64,000 nucleotides of DNA from Lysinibacillus composti (GTDB lineage: Bacteria; Bacillota; Bacilli; Bacillales_A; Planococcaceae). Numbering within the stretch: the stretch's first letter is position 1; each line of letters starts with the position of its first letter. The notes under the pieces are model-generated. The model worked only from the letters and a program-made list of their open reading frames with translations, searched no databases and had not been told where the DNA came from. The stretch spans positions 1 through 64,000 of the forward strand of contig NZ_JAFBDY010000014.1 of assembly GCF_016908465.1 (NCBI RefSeq), read 5' to 3'. Position numbers and translations under genes: made by a program. Below, one piece after another: positions 1 through 7,883 of the stretch.

Positions 1-94
1 TCACACCCGTTCCCATACCGAACACGGAAGTTAAGCTCTTTAGCGCCGATGGTAGTTGGGGGCTTCCCCCTGTGAGAGTAGGACATCGCTAGGC
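1..94 (+). rRNA. rrf: 5S ribosomal RNA, 3' part (5' end outside window)
   Basis: The window opens inside a 5S rRNA gene. The stretch CACACCCGTTCCCATACCGA, the following GAACACGGAAGTTAAGC and the GAGAGTAGGAC near the end are universal Bacillales 5S sequence. Roughly the first 23 bases are missing, so the 16S and 23S genes should lie just upstream outside the window. A terminator follows seven bases later. Confidence 0.95.
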
Positions 95-100
95 TCAAAA

Positions 101-136
101 AGTCATTACTGATTAAAATCGGTAGTGGCTTTTTTA
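101..136 (+). terminator. Terminator of the rRNA operon
   Basis: Arms AGTCATTACTGA (101-112) and TCGGTAGTGGCT (119-130) form a 12-bp stem with several G-U pairs, a six-base loop and a T run directly after it. Confidence 0.85.
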
Positions 137-959
137 TTATTGATTTCTAACCTACGCAAGAAAGTAAAACTCCAAATTAATAGAACTAGCAAACTATTAA
201 ACTCAACCAATCAATTTGTATTACATTCCCATGTAACATTTATAGTAACTCAGAAAAAGAGTAATAATTAAAATAAAGAACAAGAGAAACAGATGGTAAG
301 AAGATAAAAGGTTCTAACTTGTCTAGAATATTTTGAAATGTTGGAAATATACTACGCAAAACTTAAAAAAGCTAAAAAGTGTAAGAATATTATATAAATA
401 TATTTCCGAATAGTTAGAATAAAATTAAAATAGTTATTGACTTAAATATAAAAGTTTATTAATCTATGAAAAGACTAATTTAAATAGTTAGATAAATCTA
501 ACAATTCTGCGTAAGAAAACTAGAAGTTGTATTACATAAACCGGAAATTACCGCTTAAGGGAGTGTGGGTACTTAAACTAGAAAGTGGCTAGCCCTTATG
601 CAAGTATAATTTTATCTTAGTTCGGAAAACAGAGGTTATAAAGGTTGAGCAGCCGGCTTAAAGAGACCCATAAAAAACTAGCACGTCATACATAAGCTAC
701 CTTTATCATGGTTAGATTGCTTGACCTTAGCTTTTTGAAATCCTCGTCGAAATCAAGTGGATAGACATAAACTAGGTGAACACAACAGAGTAATGTTTTA
801 ATAATTATCTGAAATTTCAAACAACAATGCTAGGTGATTAATTGTCTGGCAGTCCTAACATATTAATTATCGATGTTAGCCTAGTAAAAGTGAATGTAGA
901 TCGAATATCGATTGCAGATACAATTGGAATAGCTATACCAAAAGCAAAATTGCCTATGA
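137..959. other. Long AT-rich spacer without a recognisable gene
   Basis: Over 800 bases between the rRNA terminator and a short coding relic. No reading frame with a ribosome binding site, no tRNA and no clear promoter was seen on either strand. The many stops in all frames and the adjacent relic fit decayed DNA. Confidence 0.4.
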
Positions 960-1088
960 CTTACTTTTAAAAGTAATAAATATACGGGAGATACTCCTGT
1001 CACAGTTCAATTACATAATACAAGGGGATTAGGGTTTGTAAATTCATATAATACGTATGAAGAAGGTGTAACTATTTTTAGAGTGTAA
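960..1088 (+). pseudogene. Possible 3' relic of a class V aminotransferase-like gene
   Basis: One frame stays open for 42 codons to a stop at 1086-1088, without a start codon or ribosome binding site. Its end reads GLGFVNSYNTYEEGVTIF, which resembles the C-terminal (V)NxYNTxEE segment of class V aminotransferases and cysteine desulfurase-like proteins. A stop lies in frame at 957-959, and an upstream piece reading KLPMTY continues in a neighbouring frame. The family is a guess from one motif; a chance open frame is possible. Confidence 0.3.
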
Positions 1089-1123
1089 GAATGAGAAAAT
1101 AGAAAGAAAAAGGAGAATAAGTG

Positions 1124-2155
1124 ATGAAGAAGATTTGGAACTTAATTATGGTATTAACTATTGCTACAATTCTTGCAGCTTGTGGTGGTGGAGAGAATGA
1201 AGAATCAACAACAACGAGTGGAGAAGCTAGTGGAGACTCTTATGAAAAGGCAACAATTCGCTTAGCTTATAATTTACCAGCAGAACACCATATTTCAAAA
1301 GGTATTGAAGAATTTGCAAAACAAGTAACAGAACGTTCAGGTGGACAAGTTGAAGTAGTAGTATATCCTTCTGGTCAGTTGTTAAGTGATAAAGATATGA
1401 ACCAATCAATTCTAACTGGTGGTGTAGAAATAGGATTAAACTCAGCTACACTTTGGTCATCGACAGTTCCTGAATTAGGTGCTTTAGATTTACCATATAT
1501 TTTTACTGACTACAACCAAGCTGGTGAAGCTTTAGCTGGGGAATTCGGTGATATTTTACGTCAAGCAATGGAAGCAAAAGGGGCAAAAGTACTTCTATTT
1601 GGCGATTATGGTTTCTCACAATTTGCCAATAGCGTACGTCCATTAAAAACTCCTGATGACTTTAAAGGTTTAAAGTTCCGTAGTTTCGGAGATATTCCAT
1701 CAGTATTAATCGAAGCTTATGGTGGTGCACCAACGTTTATGGGTAGTGGTGAAGTTTATACTGCATTACAACGTGGTACTGTTGATGGTGCTACATCTGG
1801 TACAACTGCGATGCTTCAGCGTAACTACAATGAGGTTACAAAATATTTAACAATTAACAATTATGCATCTTTACAATTCCCATTAGTAATGAATAAAGCG
1901 TACTGGGATAAACTACCAGAAAAAACTCAAACTTTAATTGAAGAAGTAGCATCAGAACAAGAACAATGGATTCGTGAACAAGCTAAAATTGAAGACGAAC
2001 GAACTGCTAAAGAACTTGAGGAAAAAGGTATGGAAGTTTATGTAGTTCCTGAAGAAGAATTAGTTGAATGGAAAGAAAAAGCACAACCAGTAATTGACCA
2101 ATTCATTGAAAACAATGGTGAACAAGGTCAGAAATTATTAGATTTAGTGCAATAA
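1124..2155 (+). CDS. dctP: TRAP transporter substrate-binding lipoprotein DctP
   Basis: Extracytoplasmic solute receptor of a tripartite ATP-independent periplasmic-type transporter, probably for a dicarboxylate or other organic acid. The 343-residue protein starts with a lipoprotein signal peptide whose lipobox LAAC places the lipidated cysteine at residue 20. The rest matches the DctP fold, including the conserved RSFGDIPS region around residue 185 that in the family holds the carboxylate-binding arginine. ATG 1124 is preferred over GTG 1121 because AGGAGA at 1111-1116 is then seven bases away. It leads a dctPQM operon; the exact substrate cannot be read from sequence, and no dctSR-type regulator is adjacent. 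Confidence 0.9.
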   Translation: MKKIWNLIMVLTIATILAACGGGENEESTTTSGEASGDSYEKATIRLAYNLPAEHHISKGIEEFAKQVTERSGGQVEVVVYPSGQLLSDKDMNQSILTGGVEIGLNSATLWSSTVPELGALDLPYIFTDYNQAGEALAGEFGDILRQAMEAKGAKVLLFGDYGFSQFANSVRPLKTPDDFKGLKFRSFGDIPSVLIEAYGGAPTFMGSGEVYTALQRGTVDGATSGTTAMLQRNYNEVTKYLTINNYASLQFPLVMNKAYWDKLPEKTQTLIEEVASEQEQWIREQAKIEDERTAKELEEKGMEVYVVPEEELVEWKEKAQPVIDQFIENNGEQGQKLLDLVQ

Positions 2156-2220
2156 CATTCAATCGTGAACAGAAGGGGAATCCCTTTCTGTTCCGTTTCA
2201 TTTAAAGGAGGAGAGATTTA

Positions 2221-2718
2221 ATGTCAGCATTATATAAGGCTGTTGACGGATTAATCAAATTTGCTGGGATAATCTCTGGAATATTAATTATTCTTACAAC
2301 TATTATGACCTGTTATGAAGTTGTTTCTAGATCATTTTTTGATAAGCCAACTTCTTGGGCAACTGAATTATCTGTTTATGCGGTTATTGCTAGCTGTTTC
2401 TTAGGTAGTGCATATGCAATTCGTACATATTCTCATATTACAGTCGACTTAATTATTAATTTAGTATCATATAAAGGAAAAGTAGTTTTAGGTTATTTAA
2501 CAAGTTTATTAGGATTATTATTTACATCTATTTTTACATTTTATAGCCTTCATCATGTGATGAATACATATGAAATTGGTACAACTTCTGCTTCGTTATT
2601 ACGGATTCCTATGTATATTCCTGAAATGGCTTTACCAATTGGTGGATTTTTAATGTCCTTAGCATTTATTTTGCAAATTATTGACGGAAAAGCGCATCAG
2701 GGAGGGGACCATTTATGA
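2221..2718 (+). CDS. dctQ: TRAP transporter small membrane subunit DctQ
   Basis: Small integral membrane subunit that pairs with DctM to move the DctP-delivered substrate with Na+ or H+. The 165-residue protein has four hydrophobic segments and the W-A-x-E-L-S (WATELSVYA) motif near residue 46 typical of DctQ. A strong AAAGGAGGAG site lies six bases upstream. Its last codons overlap the dctM start by four bases (ATGA type), so the two membrane subunits are translationally coupled. A 65-base spacer separates it from dctP and contains no complete T-tailed terminator. Confidence 0.9.
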   Translation: MSALYKAVDGLIKFAGIISGILIILTTIMTCYEVVSRSFFDKPTSWATELSVYAVIASCFLGSAYAIRTYSHITVDLIINLVSYKGKVVLGYLTSLLGLLFTSIFTFYSLHHVMNTYEIGTTSASLLRIPMYIPEMALPIGGFLMSLAFILQIIDGKAHQGGDHL

Positions 2719-3989
2719 AATTATTCTTTACAGGTGGTTTAATCGCGCTTTTACTTCTAGGTTTACCTGTGGCGTTTGCCTTAGGGTTATTAGCTGTTGG
2801 GGGAATGTTCTTTTTTAATGGAGGAACACTTGCCTTTCCACAAATCCCAATTATCTCATATAAAACATTAGATGACTTTACTTTAACAGCTCTACCAATG
2901 TACGTACTTATGAGCCAAGTTCTTGTAATATCAGGTGTAGGTAGAGATTTATATGAAATGGCAAGTCGATGGTTTAGACATTTGCCAGGTGGTTTATCAA
3001 TTGCAACAGTATTTTGTTGTGCTATATTTTCTGCAATTTCAGGTTCTAGTGTTGTAACAGCTGTAACCGTTGGGATGGTTGCTATTCCTGAAATGACAAA
3101 ACGTGGTTATGATAAAACACAAGTATTAGGATTACTTGCAGCAGGGGGGACATTAGGTATCTTAATTCCTCCAAGTGTTCCGATGATAGTTTATGGATCG
3201 GTAACTGGAGAATCTGTCGGGAAGTTATTCATTGCTGGTATTGTACCGGGACTTCTATTAATGCTTATTTTTATGGTTTATGCTGCATGGAAAACTCGTC
3301 ATATAAAAGAGGCGCCTGCAACTTGGGCTGAGCGTATGGAGGCCTCTAAAAAAGCGATTTGGGGATTACTCTTACCAATTCTTATAATTGGTGGAATCTA
3401 TACGGGAATTTTCACACCAACAGAGGCTGCAGCTGTTGGGGTATTCCTAAGCTTCCTCATTGCTTGGTTAGTCTATAAAAGTATCAATAAAGAAACGATT
3501 AAAGATATGTTACTATCAACAGTTAAGACAAATGCAATGATCTTAATGATTATGGTTGGAGCTATGTTATTAGGTTTTGTAATGACAATATTGCAAATTC
3601 CACAGGATATTACAAATTGGGCAACTTCTTTTGATGTTTCAAGATGGATAATCTTTGCGTTAATCATAATTGTCCTATTAATTTTAGGTATGTTCCTAGA
3701 AACAATATCAATCTTAGTAATTACTGTTCCAATTTTATATCCAATTATTACTGCTTTAGGATTTGACCCGATTTGGTTTGCGATTATTTTAGTTATAACA
3801 CTTGAATTAGCGTTAATTACGCCACCAGTTGGCTTGAATCTATTTGTATTAAAAGGAATAGATAAATCTTCAACGATTAGTCAGATTGTAAAGGGTTCTT
3901 ACCCATATGCAATTATTATGTTGTTATTAATTGTAGTTCTATCGTTCTTCCCAGAATTAGCAATTGGCTTAATTGGTGAAGTAGAGTAA
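2715..3989 (+). CDS. dctM: TRAP transporter large permease subunit DctM
   Basis: Twelve-segment membrane subunit that forms the translocation path of the TRAP transporter; 424 residues, the usual DctM length. Family signatures are visible: the SAISGSSVVTAVTVG glycine/serine-rich segment near residue 105, GTLGILIPPSVPMI near residue 150 and the TPTEAAAVGVF segment near residue 235. The start overlaps dctQ by four bases with GGGAGGGG upstream. The gene closes the operon and is followed eight bases later by a strong hairpin terminator. Confidence 0.92.
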   Translation: MKLFFTGGLIALLLLGLPVAFALGLLAVGGMFFFNGGTLAFPQIPIISYKTLDDFTLTALPMYVLMSQVLVISGVGRDLYEMASRWFRHLPGGLSIATVFCCAIFSAISGSSVVTAVTVGMVAIPEMTKRGYDKTQVLGLLAAGGTLGILIPPSVPMIVYGSVTGESVGKLFIAGIVPGLLLMLIFMVYAAWKTRHIKEAPATWAERMEASKKAIWGLLLPILIIGGIYTGIFTPTEAAAVGVFLSFLIAWLVYKSINKETIKDMLLSTVKTNAMILMIMVGAMLLGFVMTILQIPQDITNWATSFDVSRWIIFALIIIVLLILGMFLETISILVITVPILYPIITALGFDPIWFAIILVITLELALITPPVGLNLFVLKGIDKSSTISQIVKGSYPYAIIMLLLIVVLSFFPELAIGLIGEVE

Positions 3990-3997
3990 AAAAAGAA

Positions 3998-4040
3998 GGC
4001 TACTCAACAATTCAGATGAATGTTGAGTAGCTAAATTTTT
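3998..4040 (+). terminator. Terminator of the dctPQM operon
   Basis: Arms GGCTACTCAACA (3998-4009) and TGTTGAGTAGCT (4021-4032), with an inner ATTC/GAAT extension and a following ATTTTTATCTT tail. Confidence 0.88.
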
Positions 4041-4123
4041 ATCTTAGAAAAGAATAAGTATAAACCCCAAAAATTGTGATTGTATAAAATAATAGTGGTC
4101 AAAGTTGGAATAAATTAATTGTT

Positions 4124-4165
4124 TTGACAATTTTCGCTTGCATACATGATAATTTTTGCTATAAT
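4124..4165 (+). promoter_or_regulatory. SigA-type promoter region of the tRNA cluster
   Basis: TTGACA at 4124-4129 followed after 18 bases by GATAAT (4148-4153), and a second arrangement TTGCAT (4138-4143), 16 bases, TATAAT (4160-4165). Either would start transcription shortly before the first tRNA at 4187. Confidence 0.55.
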
Positions 4166-4186
4166 AATCAATGTACTTAACAACGT

Positions 4187-4261
4187 TCCGAAGTAGCTCA
4201 GTGGTAGAGCAACCGGCTGTTAACCGGTTGGTCGTAGGTTCGAGTCCTACCTTCGGAGCCA
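4187..4261 (+). tRNA. trnN: tRNA-Asn (GTT), CCA encoded
   Basis: Acceptor TCCGAAG pairs with CTTCGGA, the T arm carries GGTTCGAGTCC, and the anticodon loop CTGTTAACC gives GTT. GCCA follows the acceptor stem. First of five tRNAs in the cluster. Confidence 0.96.
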
Positions 4262-4381
4262 TTTTTTTTTTTTTTTGAAAAAATGATCTATAATCCAATG
4301 AAAAAAAGTAAAAAAGTGTTGCACTGTATTATTAATGATGTTAATATAGTAAATGTCTTGTTTGAGACGGCCAACTACATA

Positions 4382-4456
4382 GGCCCGTTGGTCAAGTGGT
4401 TAAGACACCGCCCTTTCACGGCGGTAACACGGGTTCGAATCCCGTACGGGTCACCA
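4382..4456 (+). tRNA. trnE: tRNA-Glu (TTC), CCA encoded
   Basis: Acceptor GGCCCGT pairs with ACGGGTC. The anticodon loop CCTTTCACG gives TTC, the T loop is GGTTCGAATCC and ACCA follows. A 120-base spacer separates it from the Asn gene. Confidence 0.96.
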
Positions 4457-4491
4457 AAATTTATTAAGCTTATAAATACACTTTCTAAAAT

Positions 4492-4567
4492 GGAGGATTA
4501 GCTCAGCTGGGAGAGCACCTGCCTTACAAGCAGGGGGTCGGCGGTTCGAGCCCGTCATCCTCCACCA
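4492..4567 (+). tRNA. trnV: tRNA-Val (TAC), CCA encoded
   Basis: Acceptor GGAGGAT pairs with ATCCTCC, D arm TAGCTCAGCTGGGAGAGC, anticodon loop CCTTACAAG gives TAC, T loop GGTTCGAGCCC, ACCA at the end. Confidence 0.96.
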
Positions 4568-4580
4568 AAAGTGTTAAGCT

Positions 4581-4664
4581 GGAGGGGTAGCGAAGTGGCT
4601 AAACGCGGCGGACTGTAAATCCGCTCCTTCGGGTTCGGCGGTTCGAATCCGTCCCCCTCCACCA
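4581..4664 (+). tRNA. trnY: tRNA-Tyr (GTA), CCA encoded
   Basis: Class II tRNA of 84 bases with a long variable arm (CTCCTTCGGGTTC region). Acceptor GGAGGGG pairs with CCCCTCC, the anticodon loop ACTGTAAAT gives GTA and ACCA is encoded. Confidence 0.96.
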
Positions 4665-4673
4665 TTTTACTAA

Positions 4674-4748
4674 TGGGGTATAGCCAAGCGGTAAGGCAAC
4701 GGATTTTGATTCCGTCATGCCCAGGTTCGAATCCTGGTACCCCAGCCA
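4674..4748 (+). tRNA. trnQ: tRNA-Gln (TTG), CCA encoded
   Basis: Acceptor TGGGGTA pairs with TACCCCA, anticodon loop ATTTTGATT gives TTG, T loop GGTTCGAATCC, GCCA at the end. Last tRNA of the cluster. Confidence 0.96.
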
Positions 4749-4802
4749 TTAAAATTATAAATGGTAAAGCTCAACAGGTTGATCAAATACATACTTTAAT
4801 CC

Positions 4803-4840
4803 AATCCTTTACTCAATAGAGTGAAGGATTTTTATTTATT
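4803..4840 (+). terminator. Terminator of the tRNA cluster
   Basis: Perfect-to-wobble stem AATCCTTTACTC (4803-4814) and GAGTGAAGGATT (4819-4830), loop AATA, tail TTTATTTATT. Confidence 0.88.
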
Positions 4841-5031
4841 CAAATTTGAGATTGTAGATTAAATTAAAACTGTATAAGCCTCTGCGATAACCCATTCATA
4901 AAACAATGAACAATCGATAGCATGTTATTAAGGTGTGTTGTATTTAAAATTAAACAAAAATCTAAAAACCTGCTTAGTTGTGCAATATGCGTCTCACACT
5001 ATAAAATAAAGGAACAATAAGGGGAAGATAG

Positions 5032-5103
5032 ATGGGAAATGAAAGAGTATCAATTAGTGGGGTTCCTTCAAATAATGGTCAACATAGACGAAATCCTAGA
5101 TGA
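5032..5103 (+). CDS. Possible 23-residue small protein, unrecognised
   Basis: A short frame starting with ATG five bases after GGGGAAG encodes 23 mostly polar residues ending in HRRNPR. It sits alone in the spacer between the tRNA terminator (4840) and a hairpin terminator (5154-5189), so a short transcript ending there is conceivable. There is no homology argument, and a chance frame is at least as likely. The surrounding 4841-5153 holds nothing else recognisable. Confidence 0.2.
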   Translation: MGNERVSISGVPSNNGQHRRNPR

Positions 5104-5153
5104 AGGCGATATTTTAGTCGAGTGTGAATGAATAATCAAAATGAGTTTAAACG

Positions 5154-5189
5154 GCAGATGCTGCAGTTACGTTAATCTGCACTTTTTTT
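5154..5189 (+). terminator. Hairpin with T tract upstream of sigW
   Basis: GCAGAT (5154-5159) pairs with ATCTGC (5175-5180), followed by ACTTTTTTT. It would insulate sigW from upstream transcription and could end a transcript containing the small frame at 5032. Confidence 0.65.
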
Positions 5190-5300
5190 GGTGAAAACTT
5201 ACTGTAGGTAAAATAATGCAAAAGGCTCATGATAAATGGATTAATTTGCTAAATTAGCCTTTATTACGAACTGCTGAATTTTGTTATAATAAATTTTAAA

Positions 5301-5326
5301 TGAAACTTTTTTTTCAGTTTATCGTA
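5301..5326 (+). promoter_or_regulatory. SigW-type ECF promoter in front of sigW
   Basis: TGAAAC at 5301-5306, a T-rich 16-base spacer, then CGTA at 5323-5326. This is the known SigW consensus (TGAAAC-N16-CGTA) and indicates that sigW-rsiW is auto-activated, as in B. subtilis. Transcription would begin near 5333. Confidence 0.88.
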
Positions 5327-5363
5327 AGTAGTAGTGAGCCAAAGAAGGTGGAGAGGAAACACA

Positions 5364-5927
5364 ATGGATGCGTTAGTGAACAAAAGAATAAAACAAGTGC
5401 TTAAAGGTGATCAAAACGCATTTACAGATATCGTGAGCCTCTACCAGCACAAGCTGTATCAAATTTGTTATCGTATGTTAGGAAACAAACAGGAAGCTGA
5501 GGATATTGCACAGGAAGCATTTGTACGTGCCTATATTAATCTTCATTCTTTTGATCAAAAAAGGAAATTTTCCACTTGGTTATATCGAATTGGAACTAAT
5601 TTATGTATTGATCGTATAAGAAAGAAAAAGCCAGATTATTATCTAGACGCACAAATTGCAGGTACAGATGGATTGGATATGTATTCACATATTGCAGCAG
5701 ACGAAAAATTGCCTGAAGAAACTGTCGAGCAAATGGAGCTCCAAGATCGCATACAATATGAAATAAGCAGATTACCTGATAAATACAGATCGGTGATTGT
5801 ATTAAAATATATTGAAGAATTATCGCTACAGGAAATTAGCGAAATATTAGATATGCCTTTAGGCACTGTCAAAACTAGAATTCATAGAGGGCGCGAAGCT
5901 CTACGTAAGCAATTAAACAATTTGTAA
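5364..5927 (+). CDS. sigW: ECF RNA polymerase sigma factor SigW
   Basis: Extracytoplasmic-function sigma factor for the cell-envelope and antimicrobial stress regulon. The 187-residue protein has region 2 (residues about 20-90, with YRMLGNKQEAEDIAQEAFVR) and region 4 (about 130-180, with LPDKYRSVIVLKYIEELSL and GTVKTRIHRGREALRKQL), almost colinear with B. subtilis SigW. ATG 5364 is chosen over the in-frame GTG 5334: the predicted transcript begins about 5333, so the earlier codon would have no ribosome binding site, whereas GGAGAGG sits seven bases before 5364. It is followed by its anti-sigma factor 16 bases later. Confidence 0.95.
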   Translation: MDALVNKRIKQVLKGDQNAFTDIVSLYQHKLYQICYRMLGNKQEAEDIAQEAFVRAYINLHSFDQKRKFSTWLYRIGTNLCIDRIRKKKPDYYLDAQIAGTDGLDMYSHIAADEKLPEETVEQMELQDRIQYEISRLPDKYRSVIVLKYIEELSLQEISEILDMPLGTVKTRIHRGREALRKQLNNL

Positions 5928-5943
5928 TGTAGGAGGGAAAAGC

Positions 5944-6576
5944 ATGAGTACGTGTCCAGAATATATTGTTGACTATATGCACGAATACTTAGATGGCGAT
6001 ATTAGTCGTGAACATGAACAGCAATTGAAAAAACATTTACAAATGTGCTCTGATTGCCAACAACATATGCATCAACTCAGTGACACAATTGCTTTTGTAA
6101 AGAGCGCATCGCATATTTCTGCACCTCCACATTTCGAAAATGAGGTAATGAATCGTCTGCCAAAAAGAGTACACGGTGTAGGTGTACAAAAGTGGATTAG
6201 AAGACACCCTCTTTTCATTGCAGCTGCAGTATTCTTTTTATTTATGAGTGTAACGTTACTAGGTAACTATCCAAATGATAATCAGTTTTCTGTAACCAAA
6301 CAACCAAATTTAGTAGTTGAAGGAGAAACGGTTATTGTTCCCGCAGGTGAAGTTGTAAAAGGCGATATCGTTGTAAAAAATGGTGATATTGTTATTGAAG
6401 GTGAAGTGGATGGAAATGTAACAGTCATTAATGGAGAATATATGGCCTCTACAGCTGTTGTAACAGGGCAAATTGAAGAGGTTGATGAAGTTTTTGAATG
6501 GATTTGGTATGAGATGAAATCGATGGCCAATGACTTTATGTCACTATTCGACTCGGGAGAAAAAAATAATGAGTAA
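5944..6576 (+). CDS. rsiW: Anti-sigma-W factor RsiW
   Basis: Membrane-anchored inhibitor of SigW, normally removed by regulated intramembrane proteolysis under envelope stress. The 210-residue protein has the zinc-binding anti-sigma domain with HxxxCxxC at H31, C35 and C38, a single transmembrane segment about residues 89-108, and an extracytoplasmic tail rich in short Val/Ile/Gly repeats (GDIVVKNGDIVIEGEVDG) that differs from the B. subtilis tail. TAGGAGG precedes the start. It is co-transcribed with sigW and followed by an 18-bp hairpin lacking a T tract. Confidence 0.93.
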   Translation: MSTCPEYIVDYMHEYLDGDISREHEQQLKKHLQMCSDCQQHMHQLSDTIAFVKSASHISAPPHFENEVMNRLPKRVHGVGVQKWIRRHPLFIAAAVFFLFMSVTLLGNYPNDNQFSVTKQPNLVVEGETVIVPAGEVVKGDIVVKNGDIVIEGEVDGNVTVINGEYMASTAVVTGQIEEVDEVFEWIWYEMKSMANDFMSLFDSGEKNNE

Positions 6577-6707
6577 AAATAATTAAATCAATATAAAAAT
6601 TTAATTAGGTTGGACTACAAAATTGCCATTGTATTATATATTATAAATTTACTACCATTTATACGAACATATACGTGGATGAAATTGCGTAAAAAGAATA
6701 AAGTAAA

Positions 6708-6753
6708 CGAAATAGGGGCTGTGACTACGGCTAATGTCACAGCTCCTATTTCG
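6708..6753. repeat. 18-bp inverted repeat downstream of rsiW, without T tract
   Basis: Arms CGAAATAGGGGCTGTGAC (6708-6725) and GTCACAGCTCCTATTTCG (6736-6753) pair completely with one G-U. Neither side has a T run, so it is not a typical intrinsic terminator. It may protect the 3' end of the sigW-rsiW mRNA or be a protein site. The rest of 6577-7046 shows no gene. Confidence 0.7.
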
Positions 6754-7046
6754 TGAGGAAAGCATTATTTGGTTATATTGTGATATACTGTCTATAACCA
6801 TATTCAACTTCTTAAGGACATTAATAGACAATTGACATGTTCTTCTGTCTGTCTCAATTTTTATTTCCAGATGTATTAAAGCCTCCTAATGTAGTGAGAG
6901 CCAAAAGTATGTCACATTTATGTGACAACAAGCTAACAGACATGTAATACAGTGTCTGAATTGGCTTACATTCATACATATTATGGCCAAAATTACGCGG
7001 AGGCGTGGTTGATTTATGATTAGCTAGGAAAAGTGGGGGATGCCAC

Positions 7047-7883
7047 ATGCAAATTATTGAGCAATTTATAGACTTAACTCCTGTAAGTGTTGTTTTTAGC
7101 TTTTTAGATGTACTTCTCGTTTGGTACGTTATATATAAACTTCTAACCCTCATTAAAGGAACAAAAGCTGTTCAATTGTTAAAAGGGCTATTCTTTATTG
7201 TTATAGCAAGAATTGTTACGGAAATATTTGCCCTTGATACGCTAGGATGGTTGCTTCAGGAGGTAATTGATTGGGGATTCCTCGCAATTATTATTATCTT
7301 TACACCTGAAATCCGGCGTGCCTTAGAGCAAATAGGGAGAGGGAAGATATTTCAAAGGGCAACTAATCAGCTAGAAGATGAGCAATCACGCCTTATTGAA
7401 GCAATGAAGAAGGCAGTCAGTTATATGGCTAAACGTCGAATTGGTGCGCTAATCTCTATTGAGAAAGAAACAGGTCTCAATGAATATATTGAAACCGGTA
7501 TCAAATTAGATGCGGATATTACCTCTGAACTGTTAATTAATATTTTTATCCCAAATACCCCGTTACATGACGGTGCAGTTATCATGAAAAAGGATAAAAT
7601 TACTGCTGCCGCATGTTATTTACCTCTATCTGAAAGTCCGTTTATTTCAAAAGAGTTAGGTACACGTCATAGAGCCGCCCTGGGATTAAGCGAAGTAACA
7701 GACGCGATTACAATTGTTGTGTCAGAAGAAACAGGTGCAGTAAGCTTAACGAGAAATGGTAACTTATACAGGAATCTTTCTATTGAGGAATTTGAAGAAC
7801 AATTACGTAAAATGTGGTTTGGGCCCGATCAAGATTCGGAAGTAGCCTCTAAGTGGACTTGGAGGGGGAAAAAGAATGGATAA
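7047..7883 (+). CDS. cdaA: Diadenylate cyclase CdaA
   Basis: Membrane-bound enzyme that condenses two ATP into cyclic di-AMP, which controls potassium and osmolyte uptake and wall homeostasis. The 278-residue protein has three N-terminal transmembrane segments (about residues 10-80) and a DAC domain with the catalytic DGA (D175-A177) and RHR (R207-R209) motifs. The C-terminus (WTWRGKKNG) closely matches that of the B. subtilis protein. Eight bases of overlap link it to cdaR, and glmM follows, the conserved cdaA-cdaR-glmM module. Both partner proteins are known to modulate the cyclase. Confidence 0.96.
   Translation: MQIIEQFIDLTPVSVVFSFLDVLLVWYVIYKLLTLIKGTKAVQLLKGLFFIVIARIVTEIFALDTLGWLLQEVIDWGFLAIIIIFTPEIRRALEQIGRGKIFQRATNQLEDEQSRLIEAMKKAVSYMAKRRIGALISIEKETGLNEYIETGIKLDADITSELLINIFIPNTPLHDGAVIMKKDKITAAACYLPLSESPFISKELGTRHRAALGLSEVTDAITIVVSEETGAVSLTRNGNLYRNLSIEEFEEQLRKMWFGPDQDSEVASKWTWRGKKNG

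Noticed and set aside
4044..4298. Minus-strand frame with MAPKVGLEPTTNRLTAGCSTTELLR
   Set aside because: It is the reverse complement of the tRNA-Asn gene; such phrases are well-known false translations of tRNA genes.
4555..4749. Minus-strand frame with MAGVPGFEPGHDGIKIRCLTAW
   Set aside because: Antisense of the tRNA-Tyr and tRNA-Gln genes.
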